From SAR86 cluster bacterium (GTDB lineage: Bacteria > Pseudomonadota > Gammaproteobacteria > Pseudomonadales > Pseudohongiellaceae): a stretch of DNA of 64,000 nt. The position numbers were made by a program, and so were the translations under genes. How positions within the stretch are numbered: the first letter of the stretch is position 1; the number at the start of each line of letters is the position of its first letter. Positions 29,849 through 39,570 of the stretch are shown here, piece after piece. The stretch lies in contig NVVJ01000002.1 in assembly GCA_002402175.1 (NCBI GenBank), forward strand, positions 60,899 to 124,898, written 5' to 3'. The notes beneath the pieces are model-generated. The model made no database searches. It saw only the letters and a program-made list of their open reading frames with translations, and was not told the DNA's origin.

Positions 29849-31789
29849 CTAACTTTTAGTTAGTTTTTCTGCATCGTTGCTACGACCAAAACGAGCAATG
29901 TCTTCACTTAACAGCAAGCAAAAATCATCAAATGTCATTGCACCCAAATCTTCGCCCCCGCGCTTACGAACAGCAACGGTACCTGATTCAACCTCTTTAT
30001 CGCCAACTACAAGGATATAAGGAATCTTCTGCAAAGTGTGCTCGCGGATTTTAAAGCCGATCTTCTCATTTCTCAAGTCCGCAGACACCCTAAACCCTTT
30101 ATTTTTCAAGGATTCTTCCAATTTCTTGCAATAATCGTCCTGCTTGTCGGTAATATTCAGAATCATCACTTGTTCTGGGGATAACCATGCCGGCATTGCA
30201 CCTGCGTAATGCTCTATCAGCACAGCTATAAACCGCTCAAACGAGCCGAGTATTGCGCGATGCAACATGACAGGCTCTTTACGCGAGCCATCTTCGGCAA
30301 CATATTGCGCTCCTAAACGTCCCGGAGTGAAGAAATCCACCTGGATAGTGCCGCATTGCTGTACCCGGCCCATACAGTCCTTCAATGAATACTCAATTTT
30401 AGGGCCATAAAAGGCACCCTCACCCGGCACAAGCTCCCAGGGCAAGCCGGTAGCGTTCAGGGCATCCTTCAATGCCTGCTCGGCTTTATCCCATAGGTCG
30501 TCCGACCCTACTCTTTTATCTGGTCGTGTTGAAAGACGTAAAATAACTTCGTCAAAGCCAAAATCCCGGTAGACGGAAAACAAAAGCTCCATAAACTCGG
30601 CTACTTCCGCTTGAATTTGACTCTCTGTACAGAAAATATGTCCATCATCTTGAACAAAGGCCCGCACGCGCATAAGGCCGTGCATACTCCCGGAAGGCTC
30701 ATAACGGTGACAAGATCCGAATTCCGCCAGGCGTAATGGAAGGTCGCGATAGCTTTTTAGGCCCTGATTGAAAACCTGTATATGGCAGGGACAATTCATT
30801 GGCTTGATTGCATACATTCGATTGTCAGATTCAACACTGAACATCTCATCAGCAAATTTGGACGCATGGCCAGATTTTTCCCACAAGCTGTAATCTACAA
30901 GCTGAGGGGTATTGATTTCCTTATATCCGTTGGCGTTTTGAACCTGTTGCATATAGCGCTGAGCAACCTGATAGATAGTCCAGCCTTTCGGATGCCAAAA
31001 GGCCATACCAGGAGCTTCTTCCTGGAAATGAAAAAGCCCAAGTTGCTTGCCTAGCTTTCGATGATCCCGCTTTTCGGCTTCTTCCAGCCTTTGCAGATAA
31101 AGATTTAGATCTTTTTTGGAGCCCCAGGCAGTTCCGTGTATTCGTTGCAGCATTTCATTTTCAGCATTGCCGCGCCAATATGCACCTGCAACAGAGGTCA
31201 ACTTAAACGCTTTAAACTTACCGGTGCTTGGCACGTGGGGGCCACGGCATAAGTCCATAAATTCGCCCTGGCGATAAAACGACAGGTCTTCATCACCGGG
31301 AATCGACTGAATAATTTCAACCTTGTAGTGCTCTCCCATGTCCTTAAACATGGTAATTGCATCGTCTCGGCTCAATATTGAGCGTTCAACTTTTAGATTT
31401 TCCTTAACAATTTGGCCCATTGTTTTTTCAATGGCCACTAAATCCTCAGGTGTAAAAGCACGCTCAAAGGCAAAATCGTAGAAAAAGCCATTCTCGATAA
31501 CTGGGCCTATAGTTACCTGTGCCTTAGGAAACAAACGCTGCACAGCCTGCGCCATGAGGTGAGCACAGGAATGACGTAAAACCTCAAGACCTTCAGCATC
31601 ACGCTCCGTGATAATTGCCACTTCTGCATCGTTAGACACTAAAAATGAAGTATCTACTAATACTCCGTCCACACGCCCAGCTAACGCGGCCTTAGCTAGC
31701 CCTGCGCCAATTGATTCCGCGATGTCTGCAACTGTAAGCGGGTTATCGTATTCCCGCTTGCTACCATCAGGTAAAGTTATGTGTGGCAT
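29849..31789 (-). CDS. thrS: Threonyl-tRNA synthetase
   Basis: The 646-residue class II enzyme that charges tRNA-Thr. Domains in order: TGS (1-60), the editing domain (about 70-240; zinc-type motif [11 protein letters not shown]), the catalytic core with the zinc-ligand region [10 protein letters not shown], motif 2 [11 protein letters not shown] and motif 3 [15 protein letters not shown], then the C-terminal anticodon domain. It is the first gene of the thrS-infC-rpmI-rplT-pheST-ihfA block. A tRNA-Val gene lies 90 bases upstream on the same strand and may share transcription. No strong ribosome binding site is seen ahead of its ATG. Confidence 0.97.
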   Translation of the reverse strand: MPHITLPDGSKREYDNPLTVADIAESIGAGLAKAALAGRVDGVLVDTSFLVSNDAEVAIITERDAEGLEVLRHSCAHLMAQAVQRLFPKAQVTIGPVIENGFFYDFAFERAFTPEDLVAIEKTMGQIVKENLKVERSILSRDDAITMFKDMGEHYKVEIIQSIPGDEDLSFYRQGEFMDLCRGPHVPSTGKFKAFKLTSVAGAYWRGNAENEMLQRIHGTAWGSKKDLNLYLQRLEEAEKRDHRKLGKQLGLFHFQEEAPGMAFWHPKGWTIYQVAQRYMQQVQNANGYKEINTPQLVDYSLWEKSGHASKFADEMFSVESDNRMYAIKPMNCPCHIQVFNQGLKSYRDLPLRLAEFGSCHRYEPSGSMHGLMRVRAFVQDDGHIFCTESQIQAEVAEFMELLFSVYRDFGFDEVILRLSTRPDKRVGSDDLWDKAEQALKDALNATGLPWELVPGEGAFYGPKIEYSLKDCMGRVQQCGTIQVDFFTPGRLGAQYVAEDGSRKEPVMLHRAILGSFERFIAVLIEHYAGAMPAWLSPEQVMILNITDKQDDYCKKLEESLKNKGFRVSADLRNEKIGFKIREHTLQKIPYILVVGDKEVESGTVAVRKRGGEDLGAMTFDDFCLLLSEDIARFGRSNDAEKLTKS

Positions 31790-31878
31790 CTAAAATCCAA
31801 AAGAGTCCATAGTATATCGTTAAGGCCGCCAACTGGCCGATCCAATTTTTGCACCTACAGGTATTTACTTCTAAGGAA

Positions 31879-31955
<77 letters not shown>

Positions 31956-32040
31956 AGATTCACTCGATAGAAAAGATTGGCGATTATACGGAATCTAAGG
32001 GTCGGGTGTCGATGGGTTTATCGACAAAATCGGGATTAAG

Positions 32041-34059
32041 TTATTGCTTTAACAGCTGATTCTTAAGTTCGGCAATCTTGTCTCTGGTATCGGCCGCTTC
32101 TTCAAATTCAAGATTTTTTGCGTGTTCATACATCTGTGTTTCCAGCTCACCTATACCTTTTACAATCGACGTTGGATTCGAGAAATCTATGCGTAAGAAG
32201 GCGCCTGATTTTTCTATAAGGCCTCGTTCCTTGCGCCGGACTCTGGTTCCTGGGTTTGAGTAAGCCCCTTCCATAATATCCAGCACCTTGGTCTTGACTC
32301 CCCTAGGCGTAATATTATGGGTTTTGTTGTACTCCATCTGCACATTTCTTCGCCTATCCGACTCATCGATGGCCCGCTGCATGGAGCCTGTAATTCGGTC
32401 GGCATAAAGAATAGCCTTTCCGTGTAAGTTACGTGCCGCGCGGCCAATAGTTTGAATAAGAGATCGCTCGGAGCGTAAAAAACCTTCTTTATCCGCATCA
32501 AGGATAGCCACCAGAGATACTTCCGGAATATCCAAGCCTTCTCTTAGCAAGTTGATTCCAACCAGAACATCAAAATGCCCCAGACGCAGGTCTCGTAGTA
32601 TTTCCGATCTTTCTACAGTCTCGATATCCGAATGCAAGTAACGCACTCGCACATCATGCTCAGCCAAATAATCGGTCAAATCTTCTGCCATACGCTTAGT
32701 CAGCACCGTTACCAGCACGCGCTCTTCCTGAGCGGCAACCCTGCGTACTTCCGATAACAGGTCATCGACCTGAGACAAGGCTGGGCGAACTTCAAGCACC
32801 GGGTCCAGCAAACCCGTAGGCCTTACCACCTGCTCGACTCGACTCCCTTCATGTTCTTTCTCGTAATTTCCCGGGGTCGCAGACACAAAAATAATCTGCG
32901 GCGTCAGGTTTTCCCATTCTTCAAAGCGTAGGGGGCGATTATCCAGCGCTGAAGGTAGTCGAAACCCATACTCCACCAGAGTTTCCTTTCGTGACCTGTC
33001 TCCTTTGTACATAGCGCCAAGTTGTGGGATTGAAACATGGGACTCATCGGCTATTACCAAAGCTTCTGTCGGCAGATAATCATACAAAGTCGGTGGTGGC
33101 TCACCCTCTGATCGACCAGATAAATATCGGGAATAGTTTTCAATTCCTGTGCAATAGCCCAGTTCCTGTATCATTTCGAGGTCGAATTTAGTCCGCTGTT
33201 CCAACCTTTGCGCTTCGACCAGACGGTTATTTTTGCGTAAAAAGTCAAGGCGCTCTTTTAACTCAAGCTTTATGTCATCTAACGTCCCTAGCAGCTTTTC
33301 TCGAGGCGTAACGTAATGTGATTTCGGGAAAACCGTTAAACGCGGAACTTCTCGTATCACTTTCCCTGTTAACGGGTCGAAATGAGATAGCTTTTCAATT
33401 TCGTCATCAAACAACTCTATGCGAATGGCGTTGCGTTCAGATTCAGCAGGGTAAATGTCAATTACATCACCCCTAACGCGATAAGTGGCGCGCCTTAGCT
33501 CCATATCATTTCGGGTATATTGCAGGTCGGTTAATCGTTTAATTAGATTTCTTTGATCAATTTTTTCTCCACGATCCAGATGAACCACCATCTTCAGATA
33601 TGAATTAGGATCTCCCAATCCATATATGGCAGAAACTGTCGCAACAACGATCACATCAGGCCGCTCTAGTAACGCCTTGGTCGCAGATAAACGCATTTGC
33701 TCTATATGGTCGTTTATTGAGGAGTCTTTTTCGATATAAACATCAGAGGAAGGCACGTAGGCCTCAGGCTGGTAGTAGTCATAATAGGAAACAAAATATT
33801 CGACGGCGTTCTTGGGGAAAAACTCTCTGAATTCACCGTATAGTTGAGCGGCAAGCGTCTTGTTAGGCGCCATAACCAATGTAGGGCGCTGCATCTGCTC
33901 GATAACATTAGCTATCGTAAAAGTCTTTCCTGAGCCAGTAACACCCAGCAGGGTCTGTGCACGCAAACCGTCATTAAGCCCTTCCACCAGACTGGCTATA
34001 GCCTGGGGTTGATCTCCAGCGGGCTTGAAACTGGATTTAATCTTGAATTCGTAGCTCAT
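32041..34059 (-). CDS. uvrB: Excinuclease ABC subunit UvrB
   Basis: The 672-residue damage-verifying helicase of nucleotide excision repair. Walker A is GVTGSGKTF near residue 40, the beta-hairpin region is [12 protein letters not shown] near 95, and conserved helicase blocks [16 protein letters not shown] and IGRAARN follow. The C-terminal UVR motif ([17 protein letters not shown]) binds UvrC. Length is normal (E. coli 673). It is divergent from tRNA-Asn. I found no clear LexA box upstream, so SOS control is not supported here. In Pseudomonas uvrB also lies next to tRNA-Asn beside the O-antigen locus. Confidence 0.97.
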   Translation of the reverse strand: MSYEFKIKSSFKPAGDQPQAIASLVEGLNDGLRAQTLLGVTGSGKTFTIANVIEQMQRPTLVMAPNKTLAAQLYGEFREFFPKNAVEYFVSYYDYYQPEAYVPSSDVYIEKDSSINDHIEQMRLSATKALLERPDVIVVATVSAIYGLGDPNSYLKMVVHLDRGEKIDQRNLIKRLTDLQYTRNDMELRRATYRVRGDVIDIYPAESERNAIRIELFDDEIEKLSHFDPLTGKVIREVPRLTVFPKSHYVTPREKLLGTLDDIKLELKERLDFLRKNNRLVEAQRLEQRTKFDLEMIQELGYCTGIENYSRYLSGRSEGEPPPTLYDYLPTEALVIADESHVSIPQLGAMYKGDRSRKETLVEYGFRLPSALDNRPLRFEEWENLTPQIIFVSATPGNYEKEHEGSRVEQVVRPTGLLDPVLEVRPALSQVDDLLSEVRRVAAQEERVLVTVLTKRMAEDLTDYLAEHDVRVRYLHSDIETVERSEILRDLRLGHFDVLVGINLLREGLDIPEVSLVAILDADKEGFLRSERSLIQTIGRAARNLHGKAILYADRITGSMQRAIDESDRRRNVQMEYNKTHNITPRGVKTKVLDIMEGAYSNPGTRVRRKERGLIEKSGAFLRIDFSNPTSIVKGIGELETQMYEHAKNLEFEEAADTRDKIAELKNQLLKQ

Positions 34060-34159
34060 TAAATGTCAAATCTGGTCTGCGCAAACCCGTAAGATTACAA
34101 CATAATGATACTTCAGGTGTAGCGAGTATTGACCAGATCAGTATTTCTCATTAGTATAC

Positions 34160-34196
34160 GCGCGGTTCGACGTACTCCTTGTATATCGAATCGCGC
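34160..34196 (+). promoter_or_regulatory. Imperfect inverted repeat upstream of tRNA-Asn
   Basis: Arms 34160-34174 and 34182-34196 pair over 15 positions with one mismatch and two G-U pairs, with a seven-base loop (GCGCGGTTCGACGTA with TATATCGAATCGCGC). It ends about 14 bases before tRNA-Asn. It could be a regulatory site in the DNA, or a hairpin in the leader of the tRNA precursor; the sequence alone does not decide. Confidence 0.4.
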
Positions 34197-34210
34197 TTGA
34201 AGATCGTAAT

Positions 34211-34285
34211 TGCCCAATAGCTCAATGGTAGAGTAGGTGACTGTTAATCACTTGGTTCCAAGTTCGAGTCTTGGTTGGGCAGCCA
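34211..34285 (+). tRNA. tRNA-Asn (anticodon GTT)
   Basis: A 75-base cloverleaf. Acceptor TGCCCAA pairs with TTGGGCA, followed by discriminator G and an encoded CCA. The anticodon stem GGTGA/TCACT holds the loop CTGTTAA, giving GTT for asparagine. A strong terminator follows within 15 bases. The location next to uvrB matches Pseudomonas. Confidence 0.96.
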
Positions 34286-34296
34286 AACAAAGTACT

Positions 34297-34336
34297 AAAA
34301 AACCCGCTACAGCCCAGTGCTGGCGCGGGTTTTTTA
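34297..34336 (+). terminator. Rho-independent terminator of tRNA-Asn
   Basis: AAAAAACCCGC pairs with GCGGGTTTTTT around a loop that can itself form a small stem (AGCCCAGTGCTGGC), with a run of T at 34330-34335. It lies 12 bases after the CCA of tRNA-Asn and should end its transcript. The A run on the other side makes it able to work from both directions. Confidence 0.88.
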
Positions 34337-34499
34337 TTGTTGCGAGATATTGTCCTACTACATCAATTTTGAGTTACTCCCTAAAGCGCCAATGATCTCT
34401 CCGACAAATTCATCTATGGTTAAGCTCAACCTAGATAATGTATAGTACCGAGTTCAAATTTAAGGACATTCCCACTTTTCGCACCTATGGAGACCATCT

Positions 34500-35063
34500 A
34501 TGCGAACACTATTATTTGCAATACTTCTGACGCTGGGCACGAATACAATAGCGCAGGACAATCCAGTCGTTGTTTTAGAAACAAACAAAGGCGCAATAAC
34601 AATAGAATTATGGGCTGACAAGGCTCCTATATCAGTGGAAAATTTTCTGCGCTATACCGATAACGGCTATTTCGATGGGCTTATATTCCATCGTGTAATA
34701 CCAGGATTCATGGTTCAGGGCGGCGGGTTTACTCCTGACCTGGTACAAAAAACCACTTTTGATGCGATAAAAAATGAAGCCTCGTCTGCTGTTCCAAATA
34801 GTCGCGGCACGTTAGCCATGGCCCGTACAGGCATTATTGACAGTGCCACCAGCCAGTTTTTTATCAATCTAGCTGACAATGCCTTCCTTAATCATACGGA
34901 TGAAACGACACGTGGGTTTGGTTACGCGGTATTTGGCGAGGTCATTGACGGAATGAATATTGTTGACGAAATTGCCACCGTAGCAACGGGGCCTGGCAAA
35001 GGAGGACTTCAGAACGTGCCAACCGAACCAGTAATTATTATATCGGCGGCTCAGCAGGACTAA
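34500..35063 (+). CDS. Periplasmic peptidyl-prolyl isomerase (cyclophilin)
   Basis: A 187-residue cyclophilin with a signal peptide (MRTLLFAILLTLGTNTIA, cleavage before QDN). It catalyses cis-trans isomerisation of proline bonds, here in the periplasm. Family motifs are [28 protein letters not shown] and SRGTLAMART, with SQFFINLADN. This is the PpiA type. A GGAG site lies seven bases before the ATG. It stands between tRNA-Asn and the convergent wbpM-like gene. A second cyclophilin is encoded at 59.5 kb. Confidence 0.93.
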   Translation: MRTLLFAILLTLGTNTIAQDNPVVVLETNKGAITIELWADKAPISVENFLRYTDNGYFDGLIFHRVIPGFMVQGGGFTPDLVQKTTFDAIKNEASSAVPNSRGTLAMARTGIIDSATSQFFINLADNAFLNHTDETTRGFGYAVFGEVIDGMNIVDEIATVATGPGKGGLQNVPTEPVIIISAAQQD

Positions 35064-35192
35064 GTCGCCAGAGACGAACAATGCTCATTCACTCTAATAT
35101 GATTTATTTAACAGTGATAAATCGAGTGAGTGAGTACCTGCCTAGAATATTACATATTATTAATATGTCATCGAATAATATGTCAAAATTTT

Positions 35193-37154
35193 TTAATCTT
35201 TAAACAATGGCGTAATCTTATTTGGCTCGCTCTTATCAATATCCGAATGAGTTGAGTGGCGCAGGTCCCAAAGTGGGTCACTAGCCCCCTCCTTCGGCTC
35301 AAACCCATCTACCGCTTCCATCAACAATGCGCGAATTTTCTGCAAGTCGATAGTTTTGCAAGCCACCGCAAGCCTGCTCAGTAACGCTTCTAAAGTTTCC
35401 CACGGCAAAGTTTCTTCTTCGGCTCGCATTATTTTTGGATGCATCGTTCCCGTAACTGATTCGCCAATTAGTAGCTCTTCATACAGCTTTTCGCCAGGAC
35501 GAAGACCGGTATATTCTATCGAAATATCACCCCTGTATGAGTTTTCATCCTTGACGTCATACCCCATTAAGTGGACCATTTTTTTCGCCAAGTCAATAAT
35601 TTTAATAGGCTCATGCATGTCCAAAACAAAAACATCACCGCCCTTAGCCATAGAACCAGCCTGAATTACTAGCTGCGCAGCCTCTTGAACAGTCATAAAA
35701 TACCGAGTCACTTCTGGATGGGTAACAGTAACCGGGCCGCCCATGCTGATCTGCCTTCGAAACAATGGAACGACAGATCCAGAAGACCCAAGAACATTCC
35801 CAAAACGAACCATACTGAATTTTGTATCGCTTCCTCTTTGAGCCATTGCCTGCAAAACTTGCTCAGCAAACCTCTTAGTCGCGCCCATAATATTCGTCGG
35901 CCGCACCGCCTTGTCAGTTGAAATAAGCACGAAATTCTTAACTTTGTATTTTTCAGCAGCTTGCGCCGGAACCAGGGTGCCAAATATATTATTATGTGCA
36001 CCTTCAACAATGTTTTTCTCTACCATCGGCACTTGCTTATAAGCTGCAACATGATAAACAGTGTCCACCTTAAAGCTTTTAATCGCATTCTCCATTTGCT
36101 CCTTGTTGCAAACAGATCCTAGTAAAGAAATTATTTCAATTTTATCGCCATTTTCAATAGTCGCGAGCTTTTGCTGAAGCTCACTCTCAAGCTCATACAG
36201 TCCATACTCAAATATATCCAGAAGAACTAGCCTGGCTGGATTAATTGCCACAATTTGTCGGCAAAGCTCTGAGCCAATTGACCCTCCTGCTCCTGTCACC
36301 ATTACTGACTGATTGCTTATACATGCGCCGAGTAGTTCGGGGTTGGGAGGTACGATATCGCGCCCAAGCAAGTCTTCAATATCAATATCCCTGATCTCGT
36401 CTACCCCAACTTTGCCTGACACCATGTCAAAAAGGTCAGGAACGGTTTTAACGTGCACTGGCAAATGCTCAAGACGATTCAATATTTCTTTACGTTCAGC
36501 ATGGGTTGCAGAAGGGATAGCGAGTAAAATTTGACGAACTGAGAAGCTCTCGATTAGCTCATACAAGGAATTGGGGCTATAGACCCTAACACCATGCACC
36601 GTATTGCCAAGCATACGGTGGCTGTCATCCACAAATGCTACGGGTAGGTACTGATCACCATTTTGCAATGCCGCTACCAGCTGCATACCCGAGCTGCCTG
36701 CACCGTATATTATTACCGGCTCTTTGGGTCGAAAATTCTGAATCAGATTTTGCAGCATAACTTTCGCCACAAAACGACTACCCCCTATAAACAGCAGAGC
36801 TATCATCCAGAATATTGGCAATATAGAAAAATCTGATGACTCAGGAGTTTGTGAGAAAAAATAAGATGCAGCTACCAGGCAACTCGCAATTGTGACCCCT
36901 TGCAACACTAAAAACCCGGACTGCAAACCCATGTATAGGACGATCGCCCGATACAGGCCAATACGAATAAAAACCAGAATGCTTAAAGTCGTTGCGATAG
37001 AAAGGTAGAAGTAAAACCGCTGATCAAGCGCGAAAAAGTCTTTCCCAAGTAATTGAAATGAAAATACCAGCGCAAGAATGATCATTACGCTGTCAGCAAT
37101 CATCATTAATATCTGTTTTACAGATCTCGACAATGGTATTGAGTACAAATGCAT
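35193..37154 (-). CDS. wbpM: UDP-GlcNAc 4,6-dehydratase, WbpM/CapD family
   Basis: A 653-residue inner-membrane protein of the WbpM/PglF/CapD family. Four membrane segments fill about residues 1-130; a Rossmann-like regulatory domain (about 140-260) follows, then the catalytic SDR domain with VTGAGGSIGSELCRQI near residue 290. The active-site motif is MGATKR, with Met in place of the usual Tyr, as known for WbpM-type 4,6-dehydratases. These make UDP-4-keto-6-deoxy sugar, a precursor of bacillosamine- or QuiNAc-type sugars. It is 13 bases after wbpL-like on the same strand. The enzyme's exact sugar use here is inferred. Confidence 0.9.
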   Translation of the reverse strand: MHLYSIPLSRSVKQILMMIADSVMIILALVFSFQLLGKDFFALDQRFYFYLSIATTLSILVFIRIGLYRAIVLYMGLQSGFLVLQGVTIASCLVAASYFFSQTPESSDFSILPIFWMIALLFIGGSRFVAKVMLQNLIQNFRPKEPVIIYGAGSSGMQLVAALQNGDQYLPVAFVDDSHRMLGNTVHGVRVYSPNSLYELIESFSVRQILLAIPSATHAERKEILNRLEHLPVHVKTVPDLFDMVSGKVGVDEIRDIDIEDLLGRDIVPPNPELLGACISNQSVMVTGAGGSIGSELCRQIVAINPARLVLLDIFEYGLYELESELQQKLATIENGDKIEIISLLGSVCNKEQMENAIKSFKVDTVYHVAAYKQVPMVEKNIVEGAHNNIFGTLVPAQAAEKYKVKNFVLISTDKAVRPTNIMGATKRFAEQVLQAMAQRGSDTKFSMVRFGNVLGSSGSVVPLFRRQISMGGPVTVTHPEVTRYFMTVQEAAQLVIQAGSMAKGGDVFVLDMHEPIKIIDLAKKMVHLMGYDVKDENSYRGDISIEYTGLRPGEKLYEELLIGESVTGTMHPKIMRAEEETLPWETLEALLSRLAVACKTIDLQKIRALLMEAVDGFEPKEGASDPLWDLRHSTHSDIDKSEPNKITPLFKD

Positions 37155-37167
37155 AGCAGTCCCTACC

Positions 37168-38226
37168 CTATATTAGCTTACTATTCAGCGACTTAAGCTT
37201 TTTTGCAATGGCCTTAAAATCCATGGTTCTACCCGCCTCCAGTTTAATAGCGAGTAATACTAACGGTACTATGCCTATCAGGGTTAAATAAATCCCCCAA
37301 TCAGGTTGGTTTGTAGATAGCCATGCCAAAGGCGCCAGCCACAAACAGTTAATTAATATCACTGTTATCGTCACTTTACTGTGACTTTGATAGCGCCTTG
37401 CTGCATTTTGATAGGCGTGTGAAGCATGCCCGTCATACCAGCGCTGATTCTGCCTGAAACGTGTGAGCAAGGTTACGGCTGTATCTACTATAAAAACCCC
37501 TAACAACAACACCCAGGTCCATACAGTCATACTGCCGTGCTGCATTGACAATAGTGCCATTATGCCCAGGCTAAAGCCCGCAAAGCCGCTACCAACATCC
37601 CCCATAAATATTTTTGCAGGTGACCAGTTCCAAAGTAGGAAGCCAGCAGCTGTAGCGGCGAAGGTCGCCGACAGCAACGCCAAAACGTCATCCCCACTAT
37701 TTATAACAACTAATAATGACAGTAAGTTTACAAACACCAGCTCACTACCGGCAATGCCATCAATTCCATCCATAAAGTTAAACAAGTTTAAAAGCCACAC
37801 CAGGGCCACAACGGCTAAACAAGTTAATACCCAGGGGTTTTCGATAACAAACAAGCCTAAATTGATTGCCGGCACTATCGGTAGCCACCAAACAACCCAC
37901 ATAGCCGCTATGAACTGCATAGGAATACGCCAGCGAATATGAAGCTGAGTTAAATCGTCGATCAATCCTAAAAATGCTATCGCTAGAGCCGCAAGCAAAG
38001 CCATCGACTCTTCGAAGGGGATAAGCCCGGATCGGGAGTAATACAACACGACCAGGAAACATAAAATCACGACCCCAATTCCGCCACCAACAGCAACAGG
38101 TTTTGAGTGCGCACTGCGCTCTACCGGTATATCAAGCAAATGAATTCGTGGAGCCACAAGCCACAACAGGCCAGTCAGTAAAGCTGATGCAATGAATAAG
38201 CCTGCCATGAGATACAGAAGCGGCAT
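37168..38226 (-). CDS. wbpL: Polyprenyl-phosphate sugar-1-phosphate transferase, WbpL-like
   Basis: A 352-residue polytopic protein of the MraY/WecA superfamily, about ten membrane segments. Motifs: LDIPVERSAHSKPVAVGGGI at the start, FNFMDGIDGIAGSE in a central loop and FMGDVGSGFAGF. The WecA-type HLHH motif is replaced by DGHASHAYQ, which is how WbpL-like members differ. It should load a 6-deoxy-HexNAc phosphate onto undecaprenyl phosphate, starting O-antigen-type polymers. It pairs with the wbpM-like gene as in Pseudomonas, where wbpL and wbpM bound the O-antigen cluster. No glycosyltransferases follow it here. Confidence 0.85.
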   Translation of the reverse strand: MPLLYLMAGLFIASALLTGLLWLVAPRIHLLDIPVERSAHSKPVAVGGGIGVVILCFLVVLYYSRSGLIPFEESMALLAALAIAFLGLIDDLTQLHIRWRIPMQFIAAMWVVWWLPIVPAINLGLFVIENPWVLTCLAVVALVWLLNLFNFMDGIDGIAGSELVFVNLLSLLVVINSGDDVLALLSATFAATAAGFLLWNWSPAKIFMGDVGSGFAGFSLGIMALLSMQHGSMTVWTWVLLLGVFIVDTAVTLLTRFRQNQRWYDGHASHAYQNAARRYQSHSKVTITVILINCLWLAPLAWLSTNQPDWGIYLTLIGIVPLVLLAIKLEAGRTMDFKAIAKKLKSLNSKLI

Positions 38227-38299
38227 TTGCGAGGAAACCTGAGAGCGACTAACGGAGTAGCTATTATATCCAGCTTTGAGGAATTTTCAGTAATAAAAT

Positions 38300-38331
38300 C
38301 AGACACTTTCGTATAACTACGAAAGTGCCTG
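38300..38331 (-). terminator. Terminator downstream of comEA
   Basis: Stem arms 38300-38313 and 38318-38331 pair over 14 positions with one G-U/mismatch position and a four-base loop. On the minus strand, downstream of comEA, it is followed by ATTTTATT, T-rich enough for a Rho-independent terminator. It would separate the comEA transcript from wbpL. Confidence 0.65.
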
Positions 38332-38434
38332 AAAGGTAAAATTGCGAAAATATTACAGCTTTGAAATGTAGTCGATATTGATTTCCATCAGTGTCATTTC
38401 GCCAACATCAATATTGCATCAATCCAAAATCTGC

Positions 38435-38755
38435 TTATTTATTCACAATAATGATACGACCGCGGTTTCGCTCTACAGTAGCGTCTCCAATCCCCTGCAC
38501 TTCTACCAGCTCTTCAATTGAGTGGAAGTTTCCAAACAGTTCACGGTACGCCACAATTTCCTGAGCCTTAACCATGCCGACGCCTTCAAGGGCTTCTGCT
38601 ATAGCTACAGCATCGGCGGAGTTTATATCCAGCATGGAGATCTGTTGCGTAGTGTTATGAACCGCGTCTGCTGCCAATGCTAATGGAGTCAATGTAAGCA
38701 TTAGTGTTGCTACTACCGCTGCTACTGCCGTTTTTAACCAAACTAATTTAGTCAT
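38435..38755 (-). CDS. comEA: ComEA-like helix-hairpin-helix protein
   Basis: A 106-residue exported protein. A signal peptide (about residues 1-29, ending near LALA) precedes a pair of helix-hairpin-helix motifs (INSADAVAIAEALEGVGMVK and EELVEVQGIGDATVERNRGR) that bind DNA without sequence preference. In competent bacteria ComEA takes up DNA in the periplasm; a similar gene sits next to wbpM in Pseudomonas. Competence in this organism cannot be claimed from this gene alone. It lies 67 bases after pyrF. Confidence 0.88.
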   Translation of the reverse strand: MTKLVWLKTAVAAVVATLMLTLTPLALAADAVHNTTQQISMLDINSADAVAIAEALEGVGMVKAQEIVAYRELFGNFHSIEELVEVQGIGDATVERNRGRIIIVNK

Positions 38756-38822
38756 AGTAATTTCCTTATCGCTAATTTAATGAAAACAGCTCAATGCTGT
38801 TCACAAAAGCTTAGTCAAGAAA

Positions 38823-39524
38823 TTAACTAACGCTAGCTACAGCCAAATTAAATTCCGCCAGAGCATCACTCGGGGACTCCGCCTGGGTAATTGGCCTACC
38901 CACAACCAGGTAACTGCTACCATTGCTAATAGCCTCGGCCGGGCCAAGAACACGTTTTTGATCACCGCTGGCATCAGCTGCACGACGAATTCCTGGTGTA
39001 ACCAGGCAGAATTCTGCTGGCAGTTGCGCTCGCAACAAACGTGTTTCGGCTGCAGAGCAAACAACACCATCCAGACCCGCATCGTGACTAAGAAAGGCAA
39101 GCCTGCTTACTTGTTCTTCGGTGCTGACTTCAATTCCAATTTGCCTAAGATCATCCTCGGCAAGACTTGTGAGAACAGTTACGGCTATCAATAACGGCCT
39201 TTCGCTACCAGATTCTTCTAGAGCCTCCCTCGCCTTTTCCATCATCTCCCGCCCGCCAGAGGCGTGCACATTTAACATCCACACACCCATGTCTGCAGCC
39301 ACTCGCACGGCATTCGCGACTGTATTTGGAATATCGTGGAACTTTAGATCAAGAAAAATATCAAAGCCTCGATCTTGAATTTTCGTAATCAGCTGCGGGC
39401 CACAGGCAGTAAACAATTCCTTACCAACTTTCACCCGGCATTGTTTCGCATCCAATGAGTCAAGCAACGACAGAGCCTTGTCTTCAGCATTAAAATCAAG
39501 CGCTACAATTATTTTCTTTGTCAC
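38823..39524 (-). CDS. pyrF: Orotidine 5'-phosphate decarboxylase
   Basis: A 233-residue enzyme for the last step of UMP synthesis, OMP to UMP with release of CO2. The catalytic Asp-Lys-Asp set is in [11 protein letters not shown] near residue 60, and the phosphate-binding PGIRRAAD and VGRPIT blocks are near the C-terminus. It begins with IIVALDFN. Length is usual. It follows lapB after 46 bases, the order found in many gammaproteobacteria. Confidence 0.96.
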   Translation of the reverse strand: MTKKIIVALDFNAEDKALSLLDSLDAKQCRVKVGKELFTACGPQLITKIQDRGFDIFLDLKFHDIPNTVANAVRVAADMGVWMLNVHASGGREMMEKAREALEESGSERPLLIAVTVLTSLAEDDLRQIGIEVSTEEQVSRLAFLSHDAGLDGVVCSAAETRLLRAQLPAEFCLVTPGIRRAADASGDQKRVLGPAEAISNGSSYLVVGRPITQAESPSDALAEFNLAVASVS

Positions 39525-39570
39525 TATTTACCTAACCCCTTTTTAACTAAATCTATAACAGTACAGAAAA

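Noticed and set aside
34070..34138. Possible SOS box (ATCTGGTC ... GACCAGAT) upstream of uvrB
   Set aside because: The two halves are over 50 bases apart and do not fit the LexA consensus.
37463..37942. A 159-codon open frame on the plus strand
   Set aside because: It is antisense to the wbpL-like gene, which has clear membrane and catalytic motifs.
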